From: Alphaproteobacteria bacterium
GTDB taxonomy: Bacteria; Pseudomonadota; Alphaproteobacteria; JAVJRE01
NCBI GenBank assembly: GCA_040218575.1
Contig: JAVJRE010000001.1
Coordinates: 248,001-312,000, forward strand
Length of the DNA: 64,000 bases
Direction of reading: 5' to 3'
Shown: piece after piece, positions 46,946-57,498 of the stretch
How the letters are laid out: each line of letters begins with the position of its first letter
How positions within the stretch are numbered: position 1 is the first letter of the stretch
The notes under the pieces: generated by a model
What the model was told of the DNA's origin: nothing
The model's input: the letters and a program-made list of their open reading frames with translations, nothing else
Database searches by the model: none
Translations under genes and position numbers: made by a program

Positions 46946-47751
46946 GTCTGTACGCGGCCGGTCGTCGGTGGCGTCGGATGGCACGCCGCCTACGCCTGCT
47001 GTCGCACGGACTTGGCTTCGACATCCGGGGATGGCCGGTGGGGGCCGCCGGGTGGGCCGAACTGGTGGACCAGTTGCGGCGGGCGCGTGTGACACTGGTG
47101 ATCGATGGCGGGGCCAACACCGGCCAGTATGCGGCGACGTTGCGGCGCGCTGGCTATGATGGCCGGATTCTCTCGGTCGAGCCGTTGCCGACAGCCCATG
47201 CGGTGCTGTGCCGTCGCGCCGCCGGTGACCGGCTATGGGACGTGGCGCCGCCGCTGGCGCTGGGGTCTGGCGCTGGCGACAGCACGTTGTATGTGTCGGC
47301 GGAATCGGACATGAGCTCATTGCTGGCGCAGCGGTCGGATTTCGCCCGCCGTTCGCCGAGCAGCGCCGTAGAGCGGCAGGAGCGTGTGGCGGTGACCACC
47401 CTGGCCCATGAGTGGGAGCGCTGGGTCAGGCCCGGCGAACGGGTATTCGTCAAGCTGGACGTGCAGGGCGGCGAGGCGGCGGCGCTGGACGGGGCGGCGG
47501 CCGTCATGGAGCGGATCGCCGGCTGGCAGATAGAGTTATCCCTAACGCCGCTTTATGAGGGTGAGGCGCCGTGGCGTCAGATCGCCGACCATCTGGCGGC
47601 GGCCGGCTTTCGCCTGTGCCAGGTGATCCCCGGCTATTATGATCGTCGTCTGGGCCGCATGGTGCAGTTCGACGGCGTCTTCTTCAGGACGGCCAGTGAT
47701 GCAGGCGGTGCCCACACGGCTGGCACGGCCATGGATGGCGCCGCCACCTAG
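46942..47751 (+). CDS. FkbM family methyltransferase
   Basis: The 269-residue protein has the S-adenosylmethionine motif TLVIDGGANTGQYAATLRR, SVEPLPTAHAVLCRR and the FkbM hallmark VFVKLDVQGGEAAALDGA, then the C-terminal IELSLTPLYEGEAPW region. FkbM enzymes methylate hydroxyls in polyketides, glycans or other small molecules; the substrate is unknown. It starts with a GTG that overlaps the previous stop (GTGA, 46942-46945), so it is coupled to the small membrane protein gene and perhaps to the lpd transcript. It is convergent with xerC. Confidence 0.85.
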   Translation: MSLYAAGRRWRRMARRLRLLSHGLGFDIRGWPVGAAGWAELVDQLRRARVTLVIDGGANTGQYAATLRRAGYDGRILSVEPLPTAHAVLCRRAAGDRLWDVAPPLALGSGAGDSTLYVSAESDMSSLLAQRSDFARRSPSSAVERQERVAVTTLAHEWERWVRPGERVFVKLDVQGGEAAALDGAAAVMERIAGWQIELSLTPLYEGEAPWRQIADHLAAAGFRLCQVIPGYYDRRLGRMVQFDGVFFRTASDAGGAHTAGTAMDGAAT

Positions 47752-47782
47752 TGGGCCGGGATGGCCACCGCCGCCGCGGTTT

Positions 47783-48760
47783 TCACGACCCGGCGCGGGC
47801 CGACGGATGCGTCTTGCGGTAGATTTCCAGAAGCTTGCCGGTGTCGAGCGCGGTGTAGCGCTGGGTGGTGGAGAGCGAAGCGTGGCCCAGCAGCTCCTGA
47901 ATAGTGCGCAGGTCGCCGCCCGATGCCAGCAGGTGAGTGGCGAAGCTGTGGCGCAGGGCGTGAGGAGTGGCGTTGCCGGGTAGGCCCAGGTCCGAGCGCA
48001 GGGACCGCATGAGTTTTTGAATAACGGCGGCCTGCAGCCGGTGGCCACGCAGGCCCACAAAGAGCGGTCCATCGGGCGGCAGCGGCCACGGACACTGCCG
48101 CAGATAGTGCGCCACCGCCTCGGCCACCACCGGCAGGACCGGCACCAGGCGATCCTTGCCGCCCTTGCCGGTGACCGCAAGACTGTCGCCAAGCGGCGCG
48201 ATCCGTCGCGCCAGGCCCAGTGCTTCGCCAATGCGCAGGCCACAGCCATAGAGCAGAAGCAACACCGCCTGATCCCGGGCATCGACCCATGGTGGCGTGT
48301 CGCCCTGGCTGGCCGCTGTCCCTGGATTGCCGGCCAGGGCCGTGACCCGCACCGCTTCCGTGGGTGACAGGGCGCGCGGCAGGCTTTCACGGCGCCTGGG
48401 GGTGCGGATGGCGGCCAGCGCGTCCAGCCGCGCACGGCTATTGCGGCTGAGCCAGCGAGCCAGGCTCTTGAGGCTGGACAGGGCCCGGCCATTGGCGGCG
48501 TGGCTGGTGTTGCGGCCGACGCGCCAGGCCAGCCAGGCACGGATATCGCCGGGGGTGAGGCCGCTCAACCGGTCGAGGGTTGGCGTCTCGCCATGATGGT
48601 CGGTGAGAAACTCCAGACACTGCGCCACATCCCGCTGATAGGCGTCGAGGGTGGCGGGACTCATGCGGCGCTCGTGGGTCAGCCAGTCACACCAGCCGCC
48701 AAGCGCCTGGCTCAGCTCCGGGTCGGGCGCGGCGCGGTTCAGACGATCCCGCGCAGCCAT
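47783..48760 (-). CDS. xerC: Tyrosine recombinase XerC
   Basis: XerC with XerD resolves chromosome dimers at dif. The 325-residue product has an N-terminal SAM-like domain (LTHERRMSPATLDAYQRDV) and the catalytic domain with the first arginine in YGCGLRIGEALGL, HALRHSFATHLL (His-x-x-Arg), GHASLSTTQRYT (the His and the nucleophilic Tyr). It overlaps the DUF484 gene by 22 bases. This pairing resembles the dapF-DUF484-xerC cluster of gammaproteobacteria, although dapF is elsewhere here. Confidence 0.95.
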   Translation of the reverse strand: MAARDRLNRAAPDPELSQALGGWCDWLTHERRMSPATLDAYQRDVAQCLEFLTDHHGETPTLDRLSGLTPGDIRAWLAWRVGRNTSHAANGRALSSLKSLARWLSRNSRARLDALAAIRTPRRRESLPRALSPTEAVRVTALAGNPGTAASQGDTPPWVDARDQAVLLLLYGCGLRIGEALGLARRIAPLGDSLAVTGKGGKDRLVPVLPVVAEAVAHYLRQCPWPLPPDGPLFVGLRGHRLQAAVIQKLMRSLRSDLGLPGNATPHALRHSFATHLLASGGDLRTIQELLGHASLSTTQRYTALDTGKLLEIYRKTHPSARAGS

Positions 48761-49506
48761 GCCATGAGACCGCGTTCGATCAGACCGGCGAGAAAACGCA
48801 GGAGGTCAGAGCCCTGATCGGGAGCAAACAGGCCGGCCCGTCGCGACCCCAGGGCAAGAACACCGGCCGGCGTTGTGGGGCCAAGCGTAAGACGGAGCAC
48901 GGCCCGCGAACGGACCAGGCCGGCCAGTTCACCGAACAGCGCTTCATCGCCGGCTTTGTCGGCCAGGAGTTGAATGTCCTGACCGGGCCCGAGAATCCGG
49001 TCAACCGATCCGGGGGCCAGCAGACGCAGGGCGCCGCCGTCCGGACCGCTGCTATTGGCGCCGATGGCGCTGGCAAGACGGCGGGCGTCTCCTTCTATGC
49101 ACAGTGTCGCCGTATCGAGACCCAGGTGATGGGGCAGATCAGTGGCGATCATGTCGAGAAACTGATGCAGGCTGGCGGCGCCAATCAGGCTGCGGGCGGC
49201 AGCCTGCACGCGGGCCTGCGCCTTCAGGTTGGCCCGGCTGGTGGCCAGCAGGCGGCTGCGCTGGCTGCGTAGTCGCTGGATCTCATCACTCTGGCGGGCG
49301 AGACGCATGGTCTGCAGGTCGGCCACATTGCCGTCATCAGGCCAGCGGTCGAGCGGCAACACCTGCCGCAGCAGGTCGGCCAGGCGATCACCATGACGGG
49401 CCAGCGCCTCCGGGTGCGCCGCCAGCCAGGTGACAACCCAGGCCTCTTCCTCTTCCGCCGTCGCGCTGGCCGGCAGGCTGGCATGGGGGTCAGGCTTGAT
49501 GGCCAT
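48739..49506 (-). CDS. DUF484 family protein
   Basis: The 255-residue protein matches DUF484: an N-terminal WLAAHPEALARHGDRLADLL segment, a coiled-coil (LARQSDEIQRLRSQRSRLL) and a GAF-like C-terminal domain ending LRFLAGLIERGLMAWL. The family has no assigned biochemical role but is repeatedly found next to xerC. The 22-base overlap with xerC implies co-translation. Confidence 0.9.
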   Translation of the reverse strand: MAIKPDPHASLPASATAEEEEAWVVTWLAAHPEALARHGDRLADLLRQVLPLDRWPDDGNVADLQTMRLARQSDEIQRLRSQRSRLLATSRANLKAQARVQAAARSLIGAASLHQFLDMIATDLPHHLGLDTATLCIEGDARRLASAIGANSSGPDGGALRLLAPGSVDRILGPGQDIQLLADKAGDEALFGELAGLVRSRAVLRLTLGPTTPAGVLALGSRRAGLFAPDQGSDLLRFLAGLIERGLMAWLRGIV

Positions 49507-49511
49507 GACGG

Positions 49512-49634
49512 TCAGGCGTGCCGGCGCGGCGTATTCGCCGCATCCGGCAGGATGATCTGACCGGCCGTGTTGCAGGCGACGGAACGCACAGCCCTGACTT
49601 CATCAATCGACATACTGTCCATAAAGACCTTCAT
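49512..49634 (-). CDS. Possible small ORF upstream of DUF484 gene
   Basis: A 40-codon frame MKVFMDSMSIDEVRAVRSVA... ends in a TGA six bases before the DUF484 start. GGAG lies seven bases before its ATG at 49634. Third-position GC is lower than in the neighbours but not random. The function is unknown, and a chance frame in the leader is an equal possibility. The rest of the gap to priA (49635-49759) shows nothing distinct. Confidence 0.3.
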   Translation of the reverse strand: MKVFMDSMSIDEVRAVRSVACNTAGQIILPDAANTPRRHA

Positions 49635-49759
49635 CCACAGCTCCGAAAACAGCGCCGCAAACATTTGGGCCGGCCAAAGGCCTGCGACCGGCTTCTCTTG
49701 CAGCAATGCGCCGGCGGAGCAATCTGGACCTGCCGCGCAACGCCGATAGAGTGTAGGCC

Positions 49760-51997
49760 ATGCCCGCCAAACGCGCCAGCACAGCAGCGGATGATCCGCC
49801 GGTGACCGATGCGCCGCCGATCGTTGCGACGCAGCGCGTTCATGTGTTGTTACCGTTGCCGCTGGGTGGGACATACGTCTATCGCGCCGAGCAGGAGGTG
49901 ACAGCCGGCGCTTTCGTTCTGGTGCCGCTTGGCCGACGCCAGGTGGTCGGTGTCGTCTGGGATGGGCCGTGCGGCGATTCCGGAGATGCGGCCATCGCCG
50001 AGTCACGGTTGCGCGATGTTGCGGCTGTGCTGGATGCACCGGCCATGCCCGTGGCCATGCGGCGTTTCGTTGAGTGGGTAGCGGCCTACACCGTACAAGC
50101 TCCCGGCGCGGTGCTACGGATGGCCATGAGCGTGCCGGCCGCCTTGACACCGGCGCTGCCGGTGCGGGCCTATGGTCGCAGCCGCAAGGCGGCCAATGTG
50201 CGTTTGACGCCCGCCCGCCAGCGGGTGCTGGACCTGCTGGCCGACGGGCCGCCGCGCACCGCCAGCGACATCGCCCGCGAGGCCGGCGTCAGTGCCGGCG
50301 TGGTCAAGGGTCTGGCCACGGCCGGTATCCTGCACGAGGTGGCGCTGCCGGCCCGCCGGTCTTTGCCACCGCCGGACCCGGACAGTGCCGGTCCCGACCT
50401 CAGCGCCGATCAGGCCGCCGCCGCCGCCGCATTGGTGGCCGCGTGTCAGACGGACGCCGGCTATTCGGTCACGCTGCTTGACGGGGTTACCGGCAGCGGC
50501 AAGACGGAAGTCTATTTCGAGGCGGTGGCTGAGGCGTTGCGCCGCGGTCGCCAGGTGCTGGTGCTGTTGCCGGAGATTGCGTTGACGGCCCAGTGGTTCG
50601 CCCGTTTCGAGGCGCGATTCGGCGGCGCCGCCGTAGCCTGGCACTCTGATCTTGGTCAGGCCGGCCGGCGTCACGCCTGGCGCGCGGTGGCCATGGGCGA
50701 GGCACGGGTTGTCGCCGGCGCCAGGTCCGCCCTGTTCCTGCCGCTGGCGGAGCTGGGTCTGATCGTCGTCGACGAGGAACATGATGCTGCCTTCAAACAG
50801 GGCGACGGCGTTGCCTATCACGCCCGGGACATGGCCGTGGTGCGCGGCCATATCGAAGGCATTCCGGTCATCCTGGCCAGCGCCACCCCGTCACTGGAGA
50901 GCCTGACAAACGTGCAGCGCGGTCGCTATGGCCATCTGGTCCTGCCGGATCGCCACGGCGGGGCGGCCGTACCGGCCGTTGAGGTGATTGATCTGCGGCG
51001 AACGCCGCCGCCGCGCGGTCGCTGGATCGCGCCGCCGATGGAGGCGGCGCTGACGGCGACACTGGCGCAGGGCGAGCAGGTCCTGCTGTTCCTCAATCGT
51101 CGCGGCTATGCGCCACTGACCCTGTGCCGCGGCTGTGGCCACCGGCTGGCCTGCCCGCACTGCTCGGCCTGGCTGGTGGAGCATCGCCTGGCCGGCATCC
51201 TGCAATGCCACCATTGCGGCCATACGGCTGATCGGCCGACGGTCTGCCCGGCGTGTGGTGCAGAGGATAATTTCGCCGCCTGCGGCCCCGGCGTCGAACG
51301 GCTGGCGGAGGAGGCAGCGCGTCTGGCGCCCACCGCCCGTATCGCGGTGATGGCCAGCGACACATTGTCGGGACCGGCCGCCGCCGAAAGTCTCATTGCC
51401 CAGGTGGCGGCCCATGAGGTGGATCTGCTGATCGGCACCCAGCTTGTGGCCAAGGGTCATCACTTCCCTTTGCTCACCCTGGTCGGTGTCGTCGATGCCG
51501 ACCTGGGCCTGGCCGGCGGTGACCTCCGGGCGGCGGAACGGTCGTGGCAGTTGCTGCATCAGGTGGCCGGCCGGGCCGGCCGGGCCGAACGGCCAGGACG
51601 CGTCTTCCTGCAGACCTATATGCCGGAGCATCCGGTGATGGCGGCGCTGGCGGCCGGCGATCGCGACCGCTTCCTGGCGGCGGAGGCGGCCATTCGTCGT
51701 GAGCAGGGCTGGCCGCCGTTCAGCCGCCTGGCGGCCCTGATCATCTCCGGTCGCGATTTGCAGCAGGTGACCGCGGTGGCGGCGACGCTGGCCCGCCGCG
51801 CGCCTGACGGGCTGACGGTGATGGGACCGGCGCCGGCGCCGCTGGCTCTGCTGCGTGGCCGTCATCGTCACCGTCTGCTGGTGCGGGCGTCCCGCAGCAC
51901 GGACCTTTCCGCCGTGCTCGCCCGCTGGACGGGGGCAGTGCGTCTGCCGGCAGCGGTGCGCCTGCAGATAGATATGGATCCCTACAGCTTTGTCTGA
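49760..51997 (+). CDS. priA: Primosomal protein N' (replication restart helicase PriA)
   Basis: PriA reloads the replisome at stalled forks. The 745-residue product has the N-terminal DNA-binding domain ([19 protein letters not shown]), helicase motif [15 protein letters not shown], the DEEH box in [22 protein letters not shown], eight zinc cysteines between about residues 455 and 500 ([27 protein letters not shown]), and motif [15 protein letters not shown]. It is placed immediately before the atp operon, as in many alphaproteobacteria, with a 259-base gap. Confidence 0.96.
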   Translation: MPAKRASTAADDPPVTDAPPIVATQRVHVLLPLPLGGTYVYRAEQEVTAGAFVLVPLGRRQVVGVVWDGPCGDSGDAAIAESRLRDVAAVLDAPAMPVAMRRFVEWVAAYTVQAPGAVLRMAMSVPAALTPALPVRAYGRSRKAANVRLTPARQRVLDLLADGPPRTASDIAREAGVSAGVVKGLATAGILHEVALPARRSLPPPDPDSAGPDLSADQAAAAAALVAACQTDAGYSVTLLDGVTGSGKTEVYFEAVAEALRRGRQVLVLLPEIALTAQWFARFEARFGGAAVAWHSDLGQAGRRHAWRAVAMGEARVVAGARSALFLPLAELGLIVVDEEHDAAFKQGDGVAYHARDMAVVRGHIEGIPVILASATPSLESLTNVQRGRYGHLVLPDRHGGAAVPAVEVIDLRRTPPPRGRWIAPPMEAALTATLAQGEQVLLFLNRRGYAPLTLCRGCGHRLACPHCSAWLVEHRLAGILQCHHCGHTADRPTVCPACGAEDNFAACGPGVERLAEEAARLAPTARIAVMASDTLSGPAAAESLIAQVAAHEVDLLIGTQLVAKGHHFPLLTLVGVVDADLGLAGGDLRAAERSWQLLHQVAGRAGRAERPGRVFLQTYMPEHPVMAALAAGDRDRFLAAEAAIRREQGWPPFSRLAALIISGRDLQQVTAVAATLARRAPDGLTVMGPAPAPLALLRGRHRHRLLVRASRSTDLSAVLARWTGAVRLPAAVRLQIDMDPYSFV

Positions 51998-52122
51998 CCG
52001 GCCCGGCACCATGCGAGGCCGGCGCGTGGGAGCCGGTTTGATCGGGCCCGGGCGCGGACTGTGGCGAACCCCGGGCGGCGCCCGGTAAGGCGTCGGCAGC
52101 GAGGATCGGAGGCCGGGCTTGG

Positions 52123-52151
52123 TTGCGGCCCGGGCAACCTCGTGCTAGACA
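52123..52151 (+). promoter_or_regulatory. Possible atp operon promoter
   Basis: TTGCGG (52123-52128) and TAGACA (52146-52151, in GCTAGACA) are separated by 17 bases. GCTAGA fits the Caulobacter-type -10 pattern GCTANAWC. It lies 106 bases before the atpH start, in the only sizeable gap upstream of the operon. Confidence 0.4.
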
Positions 52152-52224
52152 GCCGAATGCCGGCCGGGACCCTGTTCCGGCTCCGGCGGGGATAAGTTTT
52201 TCCTCGTGATATCAATAGTTTGAG

Positions 52225-52241
52225 GCCTCCCGTGGGGAGGC
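52225..52241 (+). promoter_or_regulatory. Hairpin in the atpH leader
   Basis: GCCTCCC GTG GGGAGGC is a perfect 7-bp stem with a three-base loop, three bases before the GGAGG used by the atpH TTG start. It could affect access of ribosomes to a leader that depends on a weak start codon. Confidence 0.45.
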
Positions 52242-52256
52242 GGCGGAGGCCCACCC

Positions 52257-52826
52257 TTGGCAGCGGGAAGCAGCGGGACGAGCGGACTGGCCCGTCGCTA
52301 TGCGGCGGCCCTGTATGGCCTGGCCGAGGACGGAGGGGCGCTGGACACTGTCGCCGCCGATCTGTCGGCGCTGGCCCAGGCCCTGCGCAGTCATGACGAC
52401 CTGCGCCATCTGGTGCGCAGTCCGCTGTTCGGCCGGGCCGAGCAGGAACGGGCGCTGGACCGGGTGCTGGCGGATGCCGGGGCCGATCCCCTGACCCGCC
52501 GCTTTGCCGCCGTTGTGGCCCGCCATCGCCGGCTGTTCGCCCTGGGCGACATCATTGCCGCCTTTCTCGCCGAGCTGGCCCGCCGCCGCGGTGAGGTGCA
52601 GGCCGAAGTGGTCAGCGCCCGCGATCTGGACGATGACGAAGTTCGGGCGCTGGATGCAGCGTTGCGTCGCGCTCTGGGCGAACGAATTGGTATGACGCGA
52701 CGGGTGGAGCCGGAGATTCTCGGCGGCCTCGTCATTCGCATCGGCTCACGCATGATCGACAGTTCACTGAAATCGAAGCTGGAGCGTCTGCGCCATCGCC
52801 TGCGCAGCAGTCGCCAGACCGCCTGA
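52257..52826 (+). CDS. atpH: ATP synthase F1, delta subunit
   Basis: AtpH links F1 to the F0 b-subunit stalk. The 189-residue product has SGLARRYAAALYGLAE, LRSPLFGRAEQERALDRVL and the conserved C-terminal region VEPEILGGLVIRIGSRMIDSSL. The start is a TTG at 52257 with GGAGG seven bases upstream; no ATG or GTG is in frame nearby. The order atpHAGDC with separate F0 genes is standard for alphaproteobacteria, and no F0 gene is in the window. Confidence 0.95.
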   Translation: MAAGSSGTSGLARRYAAALYGLAEDGGALDTVAADLSALAQALRSHDDLRHLVRSPLFGRAEQERALDRVLADAGADPLTRRFAAVVARHRRLFALGDIIAAFLAELARRRGEVQAEVVSARDLDDDEVRALDAALRRALGERIGMTRRVEPEILGGLVIRIGSRMIDSSLKSKLERLRHRLRSSRQTA

Positions 52827-52868
52827 GACCGCGCCGCCAGGCGCGCACCGTTGTGATTCAAGAGACGT

Positions 52869-52884
52869 CGCCCGAAAACGGGCG
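52869..52884 (+). promoter_or_regulatory. Small hairpin between atpH and atpA
   Basis: CGCCCG AAAA CGGGCG forms a perfect 6-bp stem with an AAAA loop, 29 bases before the atpA ATG. It may influence processing or relative expression of atpH and atpA, whose products are needed at a 1:3 ratio. Confidence 0.4.
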
Positions 52885-52913
52885 TCGCCAGAGAAAGGGT
52901 AGAGGGCAGAGCC

Positions 52914-54443
52914 ATGGATATTCGTGCCGCAGAAATTTCGGCCATCCTGCGCCAGGAGATCGCCAGTTTTGACACCGGAGCCGATGTTTCCGAGGTCGGC
53001 ACGGTGCTCAGCGTCGGTGACGGCGTTGCCCGCGTCTATGGTCTGGATCAGGTGCAGGCCGGCGAGCTGGTGGAGTTTCCGGGTGGCATTCGCGGTATGG
53101 CGCTGAACCTGGAAGTGGACAATGTGGGCGTCGTTATTTTCGGCATCGACCGGGGCATCAAGGAAGGCGACACGGTCAAGCGGACCGGCGCCATTGTGGA
53201 TACGGGCGTTGGCAAGGCTTTGCTGGGCCGGGTGGTTGACGGTTTGGGCAACCCCATCGACGGCAAGGGTGATGTGGCGTTCAGCGAACGCCGCCGGGTG
53301 GACGTCAAGGCCCCGGGCATCATCCCCCGACGCAGTGTGCACGAGCCGGTGCAAACGGGCCTCAAGGCCATCGACAGCCTGGTGCCGGTCGGCCGCGGCC
53401 AGCGGGAACTGATCATCGGCGACCGCCAGACCGGCAAGACAGCGGTGGCCATTGACGCCATCATCAACCAACGCACCGCCAACGCCGGCGGAGACGAATC
53501 GAAGAAGCTCTATTGCATCTACTGCTCGGTCGGTCAGAAGCGTTCCACCGTGGCGCAGACGGTCAAGACGCTGCAGGACTTCGGCGCCTTCGACTACACC
53601 ATCGTGGTGGCCGCCACCGCGTCCGACCCGGCGCCCATGCAGTTCCTGGCGCCCTATACGGCGACGGCCATGGGTGAGTACTTCCGCGACAACGGGATGC
53701 ACGCCCTGATCATCTATGACGATCTGTCAAAGCAGGCCACGGCCTATCGCCAGATGAGCCTGTTGCTGCGTCGGCCACCGGGACGCGAAGCCTATCCGGG
53801 TGACGTGTTCTATCTGCACTCGCGGCTGCTGGAGCGGGCGGCGAAGATGAACGACGAGAATGGCGGCGGCTCGCTGACCGCGCTGCCGATCATCGAAACC
53901 CAGGCGGGTGACGTGTCGGCCTATATTCCCACCAACGTCATCTCCATCACCGATGGTCAGATTTTCCTGGAGACGGAGCTGTTCTATCAGGGCATCCGGC
54001 CGGCCATTAATGTTGGCATTTCAGTCAGCCGGGTGGGCTCCGCGGCGCAGATCAAGGCCATGAAGCAAGTGGCCGGGCGCATCAAGCTGGAGCTGGCGCA
54101 GTATCGCGAAATGGCGTCCTTCGCCCAGTTTGCCTCCGACCTGGATGCCGCTACCCGTCGACAGCTCGACCGTGGCGCCCGTCTGACGGAATTGCTGAAA
54201 CAGGCGCAGTATTCGCCCATGCCGGTGGAGGAGCAGGTGGTATCCATCTTCCTCGGTGTGCGTGGCCACCTGGATAATGTGCCGGTGGACGATGTGAGCC
54301 GTTTCGAACAGGCCTTTCTCGATCAGGTGCGCGACAAGGGCAAGGATATCCTTACGTCCATACGGTCGTCCGGTGAACTGACGGATGAAACGGAGAAGTC
54401 GCTGGCCGAGATGGCCGGTGCCTTCGCCCGGTCATTCGCCTGA
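52914..54443 (+). CDS. atpA: ATP synthase F1, alpha subunit
   Basis: The 509-residue alpha subunit carries the nucleotide-binding P-loop [15 protein letters not shown] and the family signature region ([17 protein letters not shown]), with the N-terminal [16 protein letters not shown]. It forms the alpha3-beta3 hexamer and binds non-catalytic ATP. The length is standard. It lies 87 bases after atpH and 56 before atpG. Confidence 0.98.
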   Translation: MDIRAAEISAILRQEIASFDTGADVSEVGTVLSVGDGVARVYGLDQVQAGELVEFPGGIRGMALNLEVDNVGVVIFGIDRGIKEGDTVKRTGAIVDTGVGKALLGRVVDGLGNPIDGKGDVAFSERRRVDVKAPGIIPRRSVHEPVQTGLKAIDSLVPVGRGQRELIIGDRQTGKTAVAIDAIINQRTANAGGDESKKLYCIYCSVGQKRSTVAQTVKTLQDFGAFDYTIVVAATASDPAPMQFLAPYTATAMGEYFRDNGMHALIIYDDLSKQATAYRQMSLLLRRPPGREAYPGDVFYLHSRLLERAAKMNDENGGGSLTALPIIETQAGDVSAYIPTNVISITDGQIFLETELFYQGIRPAINVGISVSRVGSAAQIKAMKQVAGRIKLELAQYREMASFAQFASDLDAATRRQLDRGARLTELLKQAQYSPMPVEEQVVSIFLGVRGHLDNVPVDDVSRFEQAFLDQVRDKGKDILTSIRSSGELTDETEKSLAEMAGAFARSFA

Positions 54444-54499
54444 TCGCCGCAGAACCAGCGCTGAACCCGCCTATCCTCTGACCGAACGCCAGACCGCCC

Positions 54500-55414
54500 A
54501 TGGCCAATCTCAAGATACTGCGCCGACGCATCCAGAGTGTGCGTTCGACTCAGAAAATCACCTCCGCCATGAAGATGGTGGCGGCGAGCAAGCTGCGGCG
54601 TGCCCAGGAACAGGCGGAAGCGGCGCGTCCCTATGCCGAACGCATGGAACGCATGGTCGGGGCGCTGGCCGCCAGCACGCGCGGTCGCGAAGGGGTATCG
54701 CCGCTGCTGTCCGGCACCGGGCGGGACCAGGTTCATCTGCTGATCCCGATCACCGCCGATCGCGGCCTGTGCGGCAGCTTCAACAGCGCCATTATCCGCG
54801 CCACCCAGCGTGATATTCGCCGCCTGGAAGCCGAGGGCAAGACGGTCAAGCTGCTGTGTGTCGGTCGCAAGGCGCGCGACGCCCTGCGCCGCGACCATGG
54901 CGACAAGATCGTTGAGACCTTTCAGGACCTGCAGCGTCCGGCGCTCGATTTCGCGAAGGCCGATGGCGTGGCGCAGCGCATCATGGAACTGTTCGAAGAA
55001 GGCGCCTTTGACGTGGCGAGCGTGGTCTATAACCGGTTCCGCTCCGCCATCAGCCAGATCGTCACCCACCAGCAGTTGATTCCGTTCACCCCACCGGAGG
55101 CGGAAGAGAGCGACGACACCGCGGACGGCAGCGAGGGTGGCGCGCAGACCGCGTCCGGTGCGGTGTATGAGTTTGAGCCGGCGGAGGAAGATATCCTGGC
55201 CGCCCTTCTGCCCGACAATATGGCGGTTCAGGTCTATCGCGGACTGCTGGAAAGCGCCGCCAGCGAACACGGCGCACGCATGACGGCAATGGACAATGCG
55301 ACTCGCAATGCCGGCGAGATGATCGACCGGCTGGCGCTGGTCTATAACCGGACCCGGCAGGCCGCCATTACAACCGAACTTATCGAGATCATTTCCGGCG
55401 CGGAAGCCATCTAG
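54500..55414 (+). CDS. atpG: ATP synthase F1, gamma subunit
   Basis: The 304-residue central-shaft subunit shows [21 protein letters not shown]-type start ([19 protein letters not shown]), [16 protein letters not shown] and the C-terminal rotor helix [20 protein letters not shown] Glu/Asp/Thr-rich loop ([19 protein letters not shown], about 200-218) makes it slightly longer than the bacterial norm; insertions here are seen in relatives. Confidence 0.97.
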   Translation: MANLKILRRRIQSVRSTQKITSAMKMVAASKLRRAQEQAEAARPYAERMERMVGALAASTRGREGVSPLLSGTGRDQVHLLIPITADRGLCGSFNSAIIRATQRDIRRLEAEGKTVKLLCVGRKARDALRRDHGDKIVETFQDLQRPALDFAKADGVAQRIMELFEEGAFDVASVVYNRFRSAISQIVTHQQLIPFTPPEAEESDDTADGSEGGAQTASGAVYEFEPAEEDILAALLPDNMAVQVYRGLLESAASEHGARMTAMDNATRNAGEMIDRLALVYNRTRQAAITTELIEIISGAEAI

Positions 55415-56869
<1,455 letters not shown>

Positions 56870-56922
56870 AGCCGGATGACGCGGAACGCCTGCCTGGCGC
56901 AGGCGAGAGCAGGACAGAGATA

Positions 56923-57333
56923 ATGGCCGATACATTCACCTTCGAACTGGTGTCGCCTGACCGGTTGTTGTTGTCGGAACAGGTGGAGATGGTGGTGGTG
57001 CCCGGCGAGGAGGGGGATTTTGGCGTCCTGCCGGGCCATGCGCCGGTGATTTCCGCCATGCGTCCGGGCCTGATCGCGGTCTATGACGGCGGCCAGGTCA
57101 GCCGTCGGCTGTTTGTCTCCGGCGGATTCGCCGAGGTGTCGGACAATCGGTTGACGGTTCTGGCCCAGGAAGCCGATTCACTGGAAGACCTGGATCGCGG
57201 CGTTATCGAGCAGCGCCTGAAAGAGTTGCGCGAGGATCTGGCGGACAGCACGGACGAGCGCGAGATGCGCGCCGCCACCGCCGCCATCGCCGCCGCTGAG
57301 GCCCGCCTGGCGGTGCTCGATTCCGCCACCTAG
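56923..57333 (+). CDS. atpC: ATP synthase F1, epsilon subunit
   Basis: The 136-residue epsilon subunit has the beta-sandwich (FELVSPDRLLLSEQVEMVVVPG-type, EGDFGVLPGHAPVISAMRPG) and two C-terminal helices (LEDLDRGVIEQRLKELREDL, AATAAIAAAEARLAVL) that can block rotation. It is the last F1 gene; hairpins follow its stop. Confidence 0.97.
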   Translation: MADTFTFELVSPDRLLLSEQVEMVVVPGEEGDFGVLPGHAPVISAMRPGLIAVYDGGQVSRRLFVSGGFAEVSDNRLTVLAQEADSLEDLDRGVIEQRLKELREDLADSTDEREMRAATAAIAAAEARLAVLDSAT

Positions 57334-57342
57334 GCGGCGTTC

Positions 57343-57358
57343 CGGGAATGTCTTCCCG
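57343..57358 (+). terminator. Hairpin after atpC
   Basis: CGGGAA TGTC TTCCCG is a perfect 6-bp stem with a four-base loop, ten bases after the atpC stop. A second GC-rich stem (GGGG...CCCC, around 57369-57382) follows. Neither has a T-tract, but their place at the operon end fits a weak or Rho-assisted terminator. Confidence 0.4.
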
Positions 57359-57498
57359 ATAGCCCTCTGGGGTCGCGGCCCCGTTCAGCCGTTGTGCCGG
57401 AGCGGACTCCAAATCTGCGGCCACCCGGCCTATACTTCGGGCGTTCCCTGTTTATCCTGGCGAACACAGGCCGGGGGTCAAAGCGACGGGGTGTGGCG

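Noticed and set aside
49518-49805. 95-codon plus-strand frame upstream of priA
   Set aside because: It overlaps the priA start in another frame, has low-complexity composition and no ribosome binding site.
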